Positions 8,653 to 19,020 of a stretch of DNA of 64,000 bases are shown here, piece after piece. Origin of the DNA: Myxococcales bacterium (lineage in GTDB: Bacteria > Myxococcota_A > Polyangia > Polyangiales > JADJMO01). Each line of letters begins with the position of its first letter. Positions within the stretch are counted from its first letter, which is position 1. The stretch is from assembly GCA_016709545.1 (NCBI GenBank), contig JADJMO010000002.1, positions 434,001-498,000 of the forward strand, written 5' to 3'. The notes under the pieces were generated by a model. That model was given only the letters and a program-made list of their open reading frames with translations. It had not been told where the DNA came from and did not search any database. The position numbers and the translations under genes were made by a program.

Positions 8653-8774
8653 GGCCTTGCTGGCCTTGCCCTGGAAGGAGAAGGGGCCCTGAACGCCCAC
8701 GAGCGACGGTGCGCTGGGCCGGGGCGCGTCGCGACACCGGCCCTCCCTGGTGAGGCCCCGTCGGGCCGGAGCGC

Positions 8775-9215
8775 CTACTCCACCGCGGGCTTCTTGCCTG
8801 CGAGCATGCTCTCGGGCTCGAGCACCATCAGGCGGACGCGGCCCGTGGCCACGAGCCGACCGGTTGCATCCTCGACCTTGGCCTCCCACACCTGGGTCCG
8901 CCGCCCTCGCACGACCGGCAGCGCGGTGGCGGTCAGCGTCCCCTCGCGGACGGCGTGGAGGAACGAGGTGTTGTTCTCGAGCCCGACCACGCTGCGCCCG
9001 TCCTTCAGGGCGTTCATCGCCGCGCCCACCGAGGCGAGGGTCTCGATCACGCCGCAGTGCACGCCCCCGTGCACGATGCCGTAGGCCTGCCGGTGCTCGG
9101 GGCCGACGGTCCACTCGGCCACCACACGATCGAGGGTGACGGTGACGAAACGCAGCCCCATCGCGCGGCCCCAGCCGTCGAGGTTCGCGTTGAGCATCTC
9201 GGCGTAGTCGTCCAT
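8775..9215 (-). CDS. PaaI/YdiI-type hotdog-fold thioesterase
   Basis: 146 residues, the usual length for a single hotdog domain. The signature is AYGIVHGGVHCGVIETLAS near residue 44, where the HGG turn and the following Glu form the acyl-CoA thioesterase site. A second conserved strand reads SVVGLENNTSFLHAVREGTL. It probably hydrolyses an aromatic or short acyl-CoA in the cytoplasm; the substrate cannot be told. It is divergent from the serpin gene, with 57 bp between the starts. Confidence 0.85.
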   Translation of the reverse strand: MDDYAEMLNANLDGWGRAMGLRFVTVTLDRVVAEWTVGPEHRQAYGIVHGGVHCGVIETLASVGAAMNALKDGRSVVGLENNTSFLHAVREGTLTATALPVVRGRRTQVWEAKVEDATGRLVATGRVRLMVLEPESMLAGKKPAVE

Positions 9216-9272
9216 CGCCCCACCCTACAACGGCACCGCCGCGCCTTCACCCTGGAGGTGTACGCTGCGCGC

Positions 9273-10627
9273 ATGCGTCCCCTGCTCCTCGCCTCGCTGG
9301 TCCTCGGTCTCGGTGCTTGCGAGAAGACCACCAACCCCAAGGTGGAGCCGAGCAACGCCACGACCTCCTCCGTCAGCTCGGCACCGCCTCCGGCCGGCCC
9401 CTCGGAGGTCGCGAGCGCCCCGCCGTCGACCCCACCCTCGGCCCCACCCTCCTCGTCCGCGCCGACCGCCGCGGCGACGATGCCTTCGCCCACCGAGATC
9501 AAGCCGCACGCCACCGGGAGCAACACGTTCGCGTTCGATCTCTACGCGCGCACCGCGAAGGCGCCGGGCAACCAGGTGTTCTCGCCGGCGAGCATGTCCA
9601 TCGCGCTCGCCATGACCTGGGCGGGCGCCAAGGGGGAGACCGCCGCCCAGATGAAGAAGGTGATGCACTTCGAGGCCGGCGGGACGGCGATGTGGGGGCG
9701 GATCTCGCAGGCGCTGAACGCACCGGGCCGACCGTTCGAGCTGCGCAGCGCGAACCGGCTGTTCGGCGAGAAGACCTACAAGTTCGAGCAGCCGTTCCTG
9801 GACGGCACCAAGGCCTCGTTCGGGGCGCCCCTCGAGTCCGTCGACTTCAAGGTGGGCTACGAGGCCGCACGGGGGAAGATCAACACCTGGGTCGAGCAGC
9901 AGACGAAGGAGCGCATCAAGGACCTGTTGCCCAAGGGCGCCCTCGACGAGCTGACGCGCCTCGTCCTCGTGAACGCCATCTACTTCCTCGCCGACTGGGC
10001 GGATCCTTCGAGAAGAACGCCACCTTCGACGCGGACTTCGAGGGACCGACCAAGAAGAAGGTGCCGACGATGCACCGGAGCGGCTCCTACGCGATCGCGC
10101 AGGTCGATCAGCTGAAGGTGCTCGAGCTACCCTACGGCGGCTCGGACATCTCGATGCTGGTGGTGCTCCCGGACAGCAAGACCGGCCTCGGCGCCGTGGA
10201 GAAGTCCCTCACCGCGGCGAAGCTCGAGGCGTGGACGAAGGCCCTCGCTCCGAACCGCGTCGACGTGGCGCTGCCACGGTTCGAGGTGAGCCCACCCTCG
10301 ATGCCCCTCGCCGACGAGCTGCAGGCCATGGGCATGCCGCTCGCGTTCGACCGCAAGAAGGCCGACTTCACGCTCATGGGCAACCCTCCGAACCCCGACG
10401 AACACCTCTGCATCCAGAAGGTGTTCCACAAGGCGTTCGTGAAGGTCGACGAGAAGGGCACCGAGGCCGCGGCGGCGACCGCGGTCGTGATGGGCGCGAA
10501 GGGAGGCGCCGCGCCGCAGAAGGCGATCGAGTTCCGCGCCGATCACCCGTTCCTGTTCTTCATCGTGGACAAGCCGAGCGGGCTCGTCCTGTTCATGGGT
10601 CGCGTGGTCGACCCCGCCGCGAAATGA
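9273..10627 (+). CDS. lipoprotein serpin (protease inhibitor), frameshifted
   Basis: A serpin anchored as a lipoprotein. The signal peptide ends in LGAC (Cys 16), followed by a Ser/Pro/Ala linker and, from about residue 85, a full serpin fold (NTFAFDLYARTAKAPGNQVF, then LTRLVLVNAIYFLADW). The hinge EKGTEAAAATAV matches inhibitory serpins, which spring shut on target proteases; the end FLFFIVDKPSGLVLFMGRV is also canonical. The frame breaks in the GGG at 9997-9999: one more G gives ADWGGSFEKNATF and joins the halves into about 451 residues. Without the correction the protein stops at 10115. The ATG at 9273 is the only start that gives a signal peptide. Confidence 0.85.
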
Positions 10628-10657
10628 CCTGACCTCGAACGACGGGGCTCTGCGCGC

Positions 10658-11287
10658 TCAGCTCGGGCAGACGTAACCGTTGCAGACCACGCCCCAGCAC
10701 GGATCGCTGAGCACGCACGTGGACCCCGGGTCCGCCGCGCAGCCGCACTTGGCGACGCAGTTGTTGGAGTCGAAGCAGCTGTCGACCGTGCACCCGCTCT
10801 TGCCGTACGCGCAGATGAAGCGAGCCGGCGATGGCAGGCAGACGTTGAGGCATGCGCCGTAGGTGCCGTCCGGCCCGCAGGTACGGACGCCACCACACTC
10901 GCAGGCCTTGGTGGTGGTGGGTACGCAGCCGGTGTCGACCACGGCGTCGACCTTCGTGTCGGGCGCGGTGTCGGGCACGGTCCCCGTGTCGGGCGTCCCC
11001 GTGTCGGGCGTCCCCGTGTCCGGGGTGATCGCCGTGTCCGGCTTCGTGCCAGTGTCGGGCGAAGTCGTGTCGGGCGAAGTCGTGTCGGGCGAAGTCGTGT
11101 CGACCACGGAATCCGGCGTCGCCGAATCCGGCCTCGGTCCGGTGTCGGTGGCCGACGAGTCGCCGACCACGCTTCCGTCGTCGTCGACGGCGTCGTCGCC
11201 TGCGTCCCCCTGACCGACCTCGAAGGCCGTGGACGAACAGCCGAAGAGCAGGACGAACGCGGGCAGGAGAGAGCGGAGTGTCACCAT
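10658..11287 (-). CDS. lipoprotein with Pro-Asp-Thr repeats and Cys-rich end
   Basis: 209 residues. A lipobox (LLFGC, Cys 17) is followed by a long low-complexity linker of Asp/Thr/Ser/Pro repeats (SPDTTSPDTTSPDTG, then TPDTGTPDTG) to about residue 115, and then a compact Cys-rich module of about 16 cysteines (CECGGVRTCGPDGTYGAC and similar). The linker is encoded by short tandem repeats around 10970-11100 that could slip. Surface-anchored; function unknown. Confidence 0.75.
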   Translation of the reverse strand: MVTLRSLLPAFVLLFGCSSTAFEVGQGDAGDDAVDDDGSVVGDSSATDTGPRPDSATPDSVVDTTSPDTTSPDTTSPDTGTKPDTAITPDTGTPDTGTPDTGTVPDTAPDTKVDAVVDTGCVPTTTKACECGGVRTCGPDGTYGACLNVCLPSPARFICAYGKSGCTVDSCFDSNNCVAKCGCAADPGSTCVLSDPCWGVVCNGYVCPS

Positions 11288-11372
11288 GGCGTGACGGGAC
11301 CGTAGCAGGCGTCCACGCGCTGCGCTTCGACGCAGGACAAGCCCTTCGCCGAATTGTCCCCGGCGACCGAAT

Positions 11373-11419
11373 CCTGACCCGGTCAGGCCATCGGGCTGAC
11401 CAACAATGGACGGTCAGCC
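11373..11419 (-). repeat. paired GGTCAG inverted repeats after the hemerythrin gene
   Basis: Two hairpins in succession: CCTGACC-c-GGTCAGG at 11373-11387 and GGCTGACC, 10-base loop, GGTCAGCC at 11394-11419. The outer arm overlaps the hemerythrin stop codon. They may end the korAB operon transcript, although no T-run follows, or serve as a binding site for the lipoprotein gene start at 11287. Confidence 0.45.
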
Positions 11420-11860
11420 GCCGAACGTATCCGGAGGTGCGCCGAAGTCCGACAGCAGATCCGCGCCGAGGAACACCTTCTCTTCACGCTCCATGTGCTG
11501 GAGCATCTGCTCGAAGAGGGTGAGCGCGGTGGCCGCGGCCTCCTTGAGATCTTTGCCGCTCGTGGCCTGCATGAGAGCGTTGAAGATCTCGCTGTGCTCG
11601 ACCACGTGTTCCTCGAGCATCACCTCTTTGCGGACGTGACCCCACGCATCGAGCGTGGGGAGGACGTCGCGCATCAGCTCCTCTTCGCGCTGGTTGTGCA
11701 TGCGCACGGCGTCGGCCACGTGGACGAGCGCGCGGTGGAGGTCTTCCCGCGCGTCCTCGCCGCGCTGACACCGCGTGACCACCTCGCGCGCCTGCTCGAT
11801 CCGCACGCGCAGACCCTGGTGCTGTTCGAGGAGCTCGTTGCGAATCTCGCTGGGCTTCAT
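11414..11860 (-). CDS. hemerythrin-like HHE domain protein
   Basis: 148-residue four-helix protein. The His/Glu ligands of a di-iron site can be followed: LLEQHQGLR, VRMHNQREEELM, EEHVVEHSEIF and MLQHMEREEKVF. It probably binds O2, NO or iron in the cytoplasm. ATG 11860 is preferred over GTG 11866 because the GGGAGGG ribosome site is then correctly spaced. It is the last gene of a minus-strand operon with a ferritin-like protein and an oxygen-sensitive ferredoxin oxidoreductase, which suggests oxygen or iron protection. Confidence 0.82.
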   Translation of the reverse strand: MKPSEIRNELLEQHQGLRVRIEQAREVVTRCQRGEDAREDLHRALVHVADAVRMHNQREEELMRDVLPTLDAWGHVRKEVMLEEHVVEHSEIFNALMQATSGKDLKEAAATALTLFEQMLQHMEREEKVFLGADLLSDFGAPPDTFGG

Positions 11861-11880
11861 GCACACCCTCCCATACTGGT

Positions 11881-12417
11881 CTAGAGCGCGACCGGTCCGT
11901 CGTCTTCGTCGTCCGCGTCGTCCATGGGCGACTTCACGTCCGGGGGCAGCTTGGCGAGCTGCTGCTTCACGAGCTGCTGGTGCTCGGCCTCTTCTTCGCG
12001 CAGCTCGGAGAAGAGCTCGTGCACCGTCGGGTCCTTGATCTCGCCGAGCACTCCGTCGAAGAAGGCGAAGGCCTTCTCCTCGGCGCGCAGCGAGACCTCG
12101 AGCGCCTGGCGCACCGACATCTTGGCGCGGACCTCGTCGTACTCGGGCGCCTCGATGTCGAACACCATCTCGCGGCGCACCTCGCGCGGGGCGTCGCCGA
12201 ACAGCATCTTGCGCTGCGCGCCGAGCCGGTCCTCGTGCTTCTGCTCCACACCGAGCATGAAGCGGAAGAACCGCGCCGCCTCGGGGTTGCGATGGATGTC
12301 CATCTGATCGGCGAACTCGCCGTAGCGCTCCCGGGCCTCTTCCTCGATCAGCTCGGCCAGATCGAGGGCGTCCTTGAGGTTCAGGTTCTTGAAGTCAATC
12401 GAGACAGTCTTGGCCAC
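11881..12417 (-). CDS. ferritin-like/rubrerythrin-type di-iron protein
   Basis: 178 residues, all helical. Two di-iron half sites are visible: LAELIEEEARERYGEF with FMLGVEQKHEDRL in the first half, and SLRAEEKAFAFFDGV with LREEEAEHQQLV in the second. This is the rubrerythrin-like core without a C-terminal rubredoxin domain; the tail is acidic instead. GTG 12417 is chosen because of the GAGGG upstream and because earlier codons give a Ser/Arg-rich sequence unlike the family. It is the third gene of the korAB operon and probably reduces peroxide or stores iron. Confidence 0.8.
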   Translation of the reverse strand: MAKTVSIDFKNLNLKDALDLAELIEEEARERYGEFADQMDIHRNPEAARFFRFMLGVEQKHEDRLGAQRKMLFGDAPREVRREMVFDIEAPEYDEVRAKMSVRQALEVSLRAEEKAFAFFDGVLGEIKDPTVHELFSELREEEAEHQQLVKQQLAKLPPDVKSPMDDADDEDDGPVAL

Positions 12418-12436
12418 TTGCCGCCCTCTTTCAAGG

Positions 12437-13321
12437 TTACTTCTGGAGGAACTGATCGAAGATCCGCTCGCGGGGCACCGCGCGGGTCTCGAGCTGACCC
12501 TGCCGCTCGCGGATGAGACCATCGAACGTGCGGGGCGGGTCGGGGTTCTCGTAGAACACGCCGGTGTGGAGCTCGCGCCCGTACTTCTGGGCGAGATCCA
12601 TGGCGGCGAGGCGGTTCTTCGGGTCGTGCCCGAGCGAAGTGAGGGGCTTCATCATCGCCTTGTGGGCCTTGGCCTGCTGCTCCTCCATGCCGAAGGTGAC
12701 GCAGGGGGACTGCACGTTCACGAACGAGAACCCAGGGTAGCGGATCGCGCGCTCGATCACGTCGGCGAGACCGGACATGTCGGCCGGCGTGCCCTGGGCG
12801 ACGAAGTTCGCGCCGTAGGCGAGCACGTAGAGCAGCGGGTTGACCGGCTCCTCGAAGCTGCCGTACTCGGAGGTCACCGTCTTGAGACCCTTGGGCGAGG
12901 TGGGCGAGAGCTGCCCCTTGGTGAGCCCGTAGATCTGGTTGTCCATCACGATGTACGTGAGGTCGGTGTTGCGGCGGATGGCGTGCGGGACGTGCCCGCC
13001 GCCGATCGAGAAGCCGTCGCCGTCTCCACCCGCGACGAGCACGAGCAGCTCGGGGCGGGCGAGCTTGATGCCCTGGGCGATGGGCAGCGCGCGACCGTGC
13101 ACGCTGTTGAAGCCGTAGGCGGTGGTGTAGCCCGGGATGCGGCTCGAGCAGCCGATACCGGACACGAAGGCGATCTCGTGCGGCGCGCGCCCGATCGAGG
13201 CGAGCGCACGGTAGATCGCCTGGACCACGCCGAAGTCCCCGCACCCGGGGCACCAGATCGGCTTGAGGTCGCTCTTGAAGTCCTTCGCCTGGTACGTAGG
13301 CAGCGCTTTGTGCGTCTCCAA
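12437..13321 (-). CDS. korB: 2-oxoacid:ferredoxin oxidoreductase, beta subunit
   Basis: The thiamine-diphosphate subunit that, with KorA, decarboxylates a 2-oxoacid (probably 2-oxoglutarate), makes the CoA ester and reduces ferredoxin. 294 residues. The cofactor site is clear: IWCPGCGDFG near residue 22, GGDGDGFSIGGGH near 98, and VMDNQIYGLTKGQ near 128. No ferredoxin domain is fused. It follows korA by three bases. Substrate choice between 2-oxoglutarate and other oxoacids is inferred from overall similarity. Confidence 0.9.
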   Translation of the reverse strand: METHKALPTYQAKDFKSDLKPIWCPGCGDFGVVQAIYRALASIGRAPHEIAFVSGIGCSSRIPGYTTAYGFNSVHGRALPIAQGIKLARPELLVLVAGGDGDGFSIGGGHVPHAIRRNTDLTYIVMDNQIYGLTKGQLSPTSPKGLKTVTSEYGSFEEPVNPLLYVLAYGANFVAQGTPADMSGLADVIERAIRYPGFSFVNVQSPCVTFGMEEQQAKAHKAMMKPLTSLGHDPKNRLAAMDLAQKYGRELHTGVFYENPDPPRTFDGLIRERQGQLETRAVPRERIFDQFLQK

Positions 13322-13324
13322 GAC

Positions 13325-15115
<1,791 letters not shown>

Positions 15116-15221
15116 TCTGGGCACATAGGCAACTTGCGCGCCTCCCCTCGTTCCTTGCGTCTTGCGCGGTGAACCACGGTCCTTGCGCGTGACCGGCGAC
15201 GCGTCTGCGCGTCGGTGCACT

Positions 15222-16175
15222 TCATGCGCCGAGGCGTCGGCCGGTGCGACCGAGCCACGGCGTTCGCCCCTGCGAGAGCCGATCGAGCAAGGTCTGCATG
15301 GCTGCGATGGTCTGATCGGCGCAGCGACGGACGAGGCCCTCGTCCTCGGCGTCGCCGCGGCCGAAGTGGAGCGGTGGGCCGAACGCCACCGTCGTCTGGG
15401 CGGGCAGCGGCAGATAGGGGAGGAACGCCGAGGTGAGGCCCCACGGCACGGAGAGCGCGAGCGGGAACACCTCGGTGCGTGCCCAGGCGTGGAGGTGGAA
15501 GAGCTTCGCGACGGCGTCGCCCCGGGACAGGATCACGAGCTGCTCGTGGGTGCCGACCGAGACGACCGGCACGATCGGCACGCCGGTGCGCAGGGCGAGC
15601 TTCACGAACCCCACGCGGCCGCCGAGATCGATCCGCCCGCGGTCCCGGAAGCGGCGGAAGGTCTCGACGTCACCCCCCGGGTAGACGAGCACGAGGTCGC
15701 CCCGGGCGAGCGCGGCGCGGGCTGGCGCGTGGCCCGCCTGGATCGCGCCGAACATCTGCGCCCAACGGCGCAGGATCGGATCGTCGAACACGAAGTCGTG
15801 CGCGAGGGGGCGGACGGCCCTCTCGAGCCCCTGCGCCTCCGCGATCGCGGCGAGGGTGAGGTAGGTGTCGAAGGTGAGGAACCCACCGTTGTGGTTGCCG
15901 ACGAGCAGGGCGGCCCCCTCCCGCGGTACGTGCTCGACCCCCTCGATCTCGGCGCGGAACCAGTGGCGCCCGAGGAACCGCGCGCCCTCGAGCACCAGGT
16001 CGAGCGCCTCCGGATCGCGGGCCTCGAGGTCGGTCGCGAGGGGCGCGCGGTGGGGTCGCAGCACGTACGAGGCCATCATGGCGACCGCGTGGTGGGGCAA
16101 CGTGACGTGCGCCACGTCGCGGAGCGGGTACTTGCGACGCGCCGCGCGGACCCATTCGAGGAAGGAGCGAGCCAC
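15222..16175 (-). CDS. PlsC-like lysophospholipid acyltransferase family protein
   Basis: 317 residues. The acyltransferase motif appears as LLVGNHNGGFLTFD, an NHx5-6D variant near residue 93, and the phosphate-binding region as LVLVYPGGDVETFRRF with VPIVPVVSVGTHEQ. This pattern is typical of membrane-associated acyltransferases that esterify lipids or alcohols. The N-terminus is basic and the C-terminus short. It is the nearest upstream gene to korA on the same strand, 106 bp away, but a functional link is not evident. Confidence 0.8.
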   Translation of the reverse strand: MARSFLEWVRAARRKYPLRDVAHVTLPHHAVAMMASYVLRPHRAPLATDLEARDPEALDLVLEGARFLGRHWFRAEIEGVEHVPREGAALLVGNHNGGFLTFDTYLTLAAIAEAQGLERAVRPLAHDFVFDDPILRRWAQMFGAIQAGHAPARAALARGDLVLVYPGGDVETFRRFRDRGRIDLGGRVGFVKLALRTGVPIVPVVSVGTHEQLVILSRGDAVAKLFHLHAWARTEVFPLALSVPWGLTSAFLPYLPLPAQTTVAFGPPLHFGRGDAEDEGLVRRCADQTIAAMQTLLDRLSQGRTPWLGRTGRRLGA

Positions 16176-16221
16176 GACCTCTCACCGAGCACGACACGTG
16201 CCGAGGTGGCATCATGGGCCC

Positions 16222-16746
16222 ATGCGCGGATGGTTCGCGGTCCTCTCGATCCTCGCGGCGTGCGACGACGGTGGCGCGACCGTGACCGATGGTGGCAGCG
16301 ACGCGGCCTGCGACGCGGAGCCGGCGGGCAACGAGACCGTCGACAAGGCCCGCTTCCTCGCGTTCGTCGACGACTGCGACGGCAGCGGCGGCAAGTTCAC
16401 GGGCGTGGTCGCGGGCCCGAGCGACGCGGACTTCTGGGTGTTCGGCGGCAAGGACACCGTGGGGTGCGCGGTCGACGCCACGGCCGCGGCCTCCACACCC
16501 GACGTGCGGCTCTGCGTGTTCGCCCGCTGCAACGCCGGGACGACCACCTTCAAGGGCTGCCGCGAGGGCGCGAGCACCACCCTCGAGAGCGGCGACGTGG
16601 CCTGCTGTGGGAGCGAGAGCGTCTCGCTGCAGCACGCCTGCACGGGCGCGACCGCCGGCGGCGACGACTCGGCGCGCGTGTTCGTCCGCGTGGACGGTCC
16701 CACGGCCAAGACCTGTTTGCCGTATACAGTGAGCTACCACTTCTGA
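16222..16746 (+). CDS. secreted lipoprotein with Cys-rich beta domain
   Basis: 174 residues. A short signal peptide ends with a lipobox (ILAAC, Cys 14) and an Asp/Gly linker. The remainder (DADFWVFGGKDTVGCAVDAT, later VRLCVFARC and GDVACCGSESVSL) looks like the beta-sandwich domain often seen in myxobacterial secreted proteins, with paired cysteines. Function unknown. Its stop shares a base with the ATG of the next gene, so the two are coupled. Confidence 0.7.
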   Translation: MRGWFAVLSILAACDDGGATVTDGGSDAACDAEPAGNETVDKARFLAFVDDCDGSGGKFTGVVAGPSDADFWVFGGKDTVGCAVDATAAASTPDVRLCVFARCNAGTTTFKGCREGASTTLESGDVACCGSESVSLQHACTGATAGGDDSARVFVRVDGPTAKTCLPYTVSYHF

Positions 16747-17126
16747 TGGCCTACCTCCCCTGCCCCGAGTGTCGCCGCCACGTCCACGTCGACGAGCGCG
16801 CCTGTCCGTTCTGCGCGCGCGAGGTGCGCCTCGGCCGCACGTCGAAGGGCGCGATCGCGTTCTTCGCGTGCGCGCTGGCCATGGGTTGCAAGGACAAGCC
16901 GAAGGAGATTGGGCCGCTCGATCCCGCGACGGTGAAGTCGGCGGCGCCGTCTTCGAGCATCACGCCCAAGGAAGAGGAGCAGATGAAGGCCGCGCTGAAG
17001 GAGGAGCTGAAGAAGGCGCTCGATCCGCGCCAGGCCGACATCTACGGCGCGCCGCCCGTGCCGCCCCCGGCTTCGGGTTCCGGCTCGGCGTCCTCCGTCG
17101 GCCCTCCCAAGCCGAAGGCCCCGTGA
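16746..17126 (+). CDS. small zinc-ribbon membrane protein
   Basis: 126 residues. It opens with a zinc ribbon, CPECRRHVHVDERACPFC, then a hydrophobic stretch AIAFFACALAMGC near residue 37 that could be a membrane segment, then a charged helix rich in Glu/Lys and a Pro/Ser tail. The type (zinc ribbon, membrane anchor, disordered tail) recurs in myxobacteria, but the role is not known. Translationally coupled to the lipoprotein before it. Confidence 0.65.
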   Translation: MAYLPCPECRRHVHVDERACPFCAREVRLGRTSKGAIAFFACALAMGCKDKPKEIGPLDPATVKSAAPSSSITPKEEEQMKAALKEELKKALDPRQADIYGAPPVPPPASGSGSASSVGPPKPKAP

Positions 17127-17210
17127 GCCCGAGGTAACGTCAGCGCTCGTCGAACGACGCGCAAGAACAGGCCTCCCGGTGGGTTGACGGCCCCGAAGAG
17201 GACGCGGACC

Positions 17211-18080
17211 ATGGCGCCCATGGATCCCGCGATGCAGCCGATCAACGGCATCTCCCTCGAGCGCTACGCAGACCTCGGCGCGGTGATCGCCGACTTCATG
17301 GACGACAAGGACCGCGTCGCGCAGGCCATCCAGGCCGAGGGCGTGAGCCTGGCCGACTTCGAAGCCGCCAAGGCCGGCTGGACCGCGCGCATGCAGGACA
17401 TGTCCCTCATGGGCCGCGTCGCGATGGCGTACATGCCGCTCTACCAGGCGGCCGTCGCCAAGCGGAAGGGCGGCCAGGCCCAGGCGAGCTACGAGGACTT
17501 CGTCGCGTGCAGCGCAGCGATGAAGGTCTACGGCCCCGAGGTCGGCATGAAGTCGTGCGGCGTGAGCATGTCCGACTGGACCGAGGTCGCCGGCCAGTGG
17601 AACCAGACCATGGCCGCGAACATGGGCCAGTACGCCGGGCACTTCAACCTGATCACGCAGGAGGAGCAGCGCCTCCGCGCGGGTGGTCAGCCGCGCCAGG
17701 TCCAGATCCAGCGCGTGGCCGGGGTGATCCCGCCCACCCCGCAGGCGGGCGCGAACCCCTATGCGCAGGCGATGGGCGTGAACCCCAACGCGGTGCCGGC
17801 CAACGCGAACCCGATGCAGGTCGCGATGATGAACCCGGCCTACCAGCAGGCGATGCACAACCAGCAGGCGGTGATGGCCAACCCGCTCGGGCACGGGCTC
17901 AACCAGGTCGGCGCGTTCCTCACGGGCGGCGTCGTCCCGGGGTGCAACGTCATCGTCACCTGGTCCAACGGCCAGCAGTACCCGGCCAAGTGCATGAGCA
18001 CGACCCCCGGCCAGGTGCAGGTCGCCTTCGAGGGTGGCCGCCAGGAGTGGGTCCCGGAGCACGCCGTGAGGAAGGCGTGA
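17211..18080 (+). CDS. uncharacterised protein with Asn/Pro/Gln-rich middle
   Basis: 289 residues without a signal peptide. The first 140 residues look helical (GISLERYADLGAVIADFMDD and after), 150-225 are disordered and rich in Asn, Gln, Pro and Met, and the last 60 form a small beta domain (PGCNVIVTWSNGQQYPAKC, QVAFEGGRQEWVPEH) resembling an SH3/Tudor-like barrel. I do not recognise the family. ATG 17211 has a GAGG nine bases upstream; a TTG at 17184 would add nine residues. The stop overlaps the next GTG. Confidence 0.65.
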   Translation: MAPMDPAMQPINGISLERYADLGAVIADFMDDKDRVAQAIQAEGVSLADFEAAKAGWTARMQDMSLMGRVAMAYMPLYQAAVAKRKGGQAQASYEDFVACSAAMKVYGPEVGMKSCGVSMSDWTEVAGQWNQTMAANMGQYAGHFNLITQEEQRLRAGGQPRQVQIQRVAGVIPPTPQAGANPYAQAMGVNPNAVPANANPMQVAMMNPAYQQAMHNQQAVMANPLGHGLNQVGAFLTGGVVPGCNVIVTWSNGQQYPAKCMSTTPGQVQVAFEGGRQEWVPEHAVRKA

Positions 18081-18505
18081 GCGCCGACCTCTACCGCTGC
18101 GGCACGTGCGGGGCCTCGCTCTCGCTCGAGCAGCTGCGCGGCACCGACTGCCCGTTCTGCAAGCAAGCGTTCCCCCACCACGCGCGCGCGGTCGAGCAGG
18201 CCCAGCTGGTCAACCAGGTGATGGCCCAGCAGATCCACGCGCAGAACCCGTGGATGCAGCCTCCGCAGGTGCCAGGGCAGTACGGCGCGCCGATGCAGCC
18301 GCCCGGGGCCTACGGGGCGCCGCCGGGCGCGTACGGGGCGCCTCCTGCTGGGTACGGGGCGAACTTCAATCCGAACGCCTACAACGTGTACGGCGCGCAG
18401 GTGAACCAGGCGGTCAAGCGCTCGATGACGATGGTGTTCGTCATCGTGGGGCTCTCGTTCGTCTTGGGCATCGGCGGCGTCGTCGCCGCGCTCCTCCTGA
18501 ACTAG
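18077..18505 (+). CDS. zinc-ribbon protein with Gly/Tyr/Pro repeats and C-terminal anchor
   Basis: 142 residues. An N-terminal zinc ribbon (YRCGTCGASLSLEQLRG, then CPFCKQAF) is followed by a Gln-rich helix, a repeat region of GAYGAPP type (residues about 65-95) and one C-terminal membrane helix (MTMVFVIVGLSFVLGIGG). The GTG start overlaps the previous stop, so the two proteins probably act together. Function unknown. Confidence 0.65.
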   Translation: MSADLYRCGTCGASLSLEQLRGTDCPFCKQAFPHHARAVEQAQLVNQVMAQQIHAQNPWMQPPQVPGQYGAPMQPPGAYGAPPGAYGAPPAGYGANFNPNAYNVYGAQVNQAVKRSMTMVFVIVGLSFVLGIGGVVAALLLN

Positions 18506-18978
18506 CTGCGACGCAGCGCCGTCACGAGCGCGCGGTAGCGAGCCAGCATCGTGCCGCGCCACACGACGATCATCCCGAACGCGATCAGGTAGAACAGCGC
18601 GCCGGTCTGCAGCGGCGAGGCCAGGGTCTCGACCCAGGCGCGGAGCACGAGGCGCACGGCCACGAGCCCGAGGAGGATGAACAGGAACGCCTTCGAGCGG
18701 CGCATCACGATCGCGTCGCCCTCGACGTGCAGCGTGGAGGTGCGCACGAGCGGCCACGACAGCACGAGCGCGCCGAGGAGGAACGCACCGATCGCGGCGC
18801 CGAGCGGCACCCGCGTCTGCGGGACGACGAACATGGCGAAGCCGGTGCTCATGCCGAGCGGTGGGATGACGATCGACCGCAGGGTGACGGCGCGCTGCGA
18901 CTCGCGGTGCCGCCACGCGAGGACGAACGCCGCTCCGACGAGCGAGGCGAGGATCATCAGGGCGGGCGGGACGTGCAC
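18502..18978 (-). CDS. CcdC-like membrane protein (DUF1453 type)
   Basis: 158 residues with four or five membrane helices. The stretch LRSIVIPPLGMSTGFAMFVV near residue 34 is the signature of CcdC-like proteins, named from a cytochrome c biogenesis locus in Bacillus although their biochemical role is unclear. No other cytochrome c maturation gene is nearby. It ends tail-to-tail with the zinc-ribbon gene, overlapping by four bases. Confidence 0.65.
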   Translation of the reverse strand: MHVPPALMILASLVGAAFVLAWRHRESQRAVTLRSIVIPPLGMSTGFAMFVVPQTRVPLGAAIGAFLLGALVLSWPLVRTSTLHVEGDAIVMRRSKAFLFILLGLVAVRLVLRAWVETLASPLQTGALFYLIAFGMIVVWRGTMLARYRALVTALRRS

Positions 18979-19020
18979 CGGGTGGGGATTAGGGAGAAGC
19001 CTCTCCCGCGTAAAGGCCGG

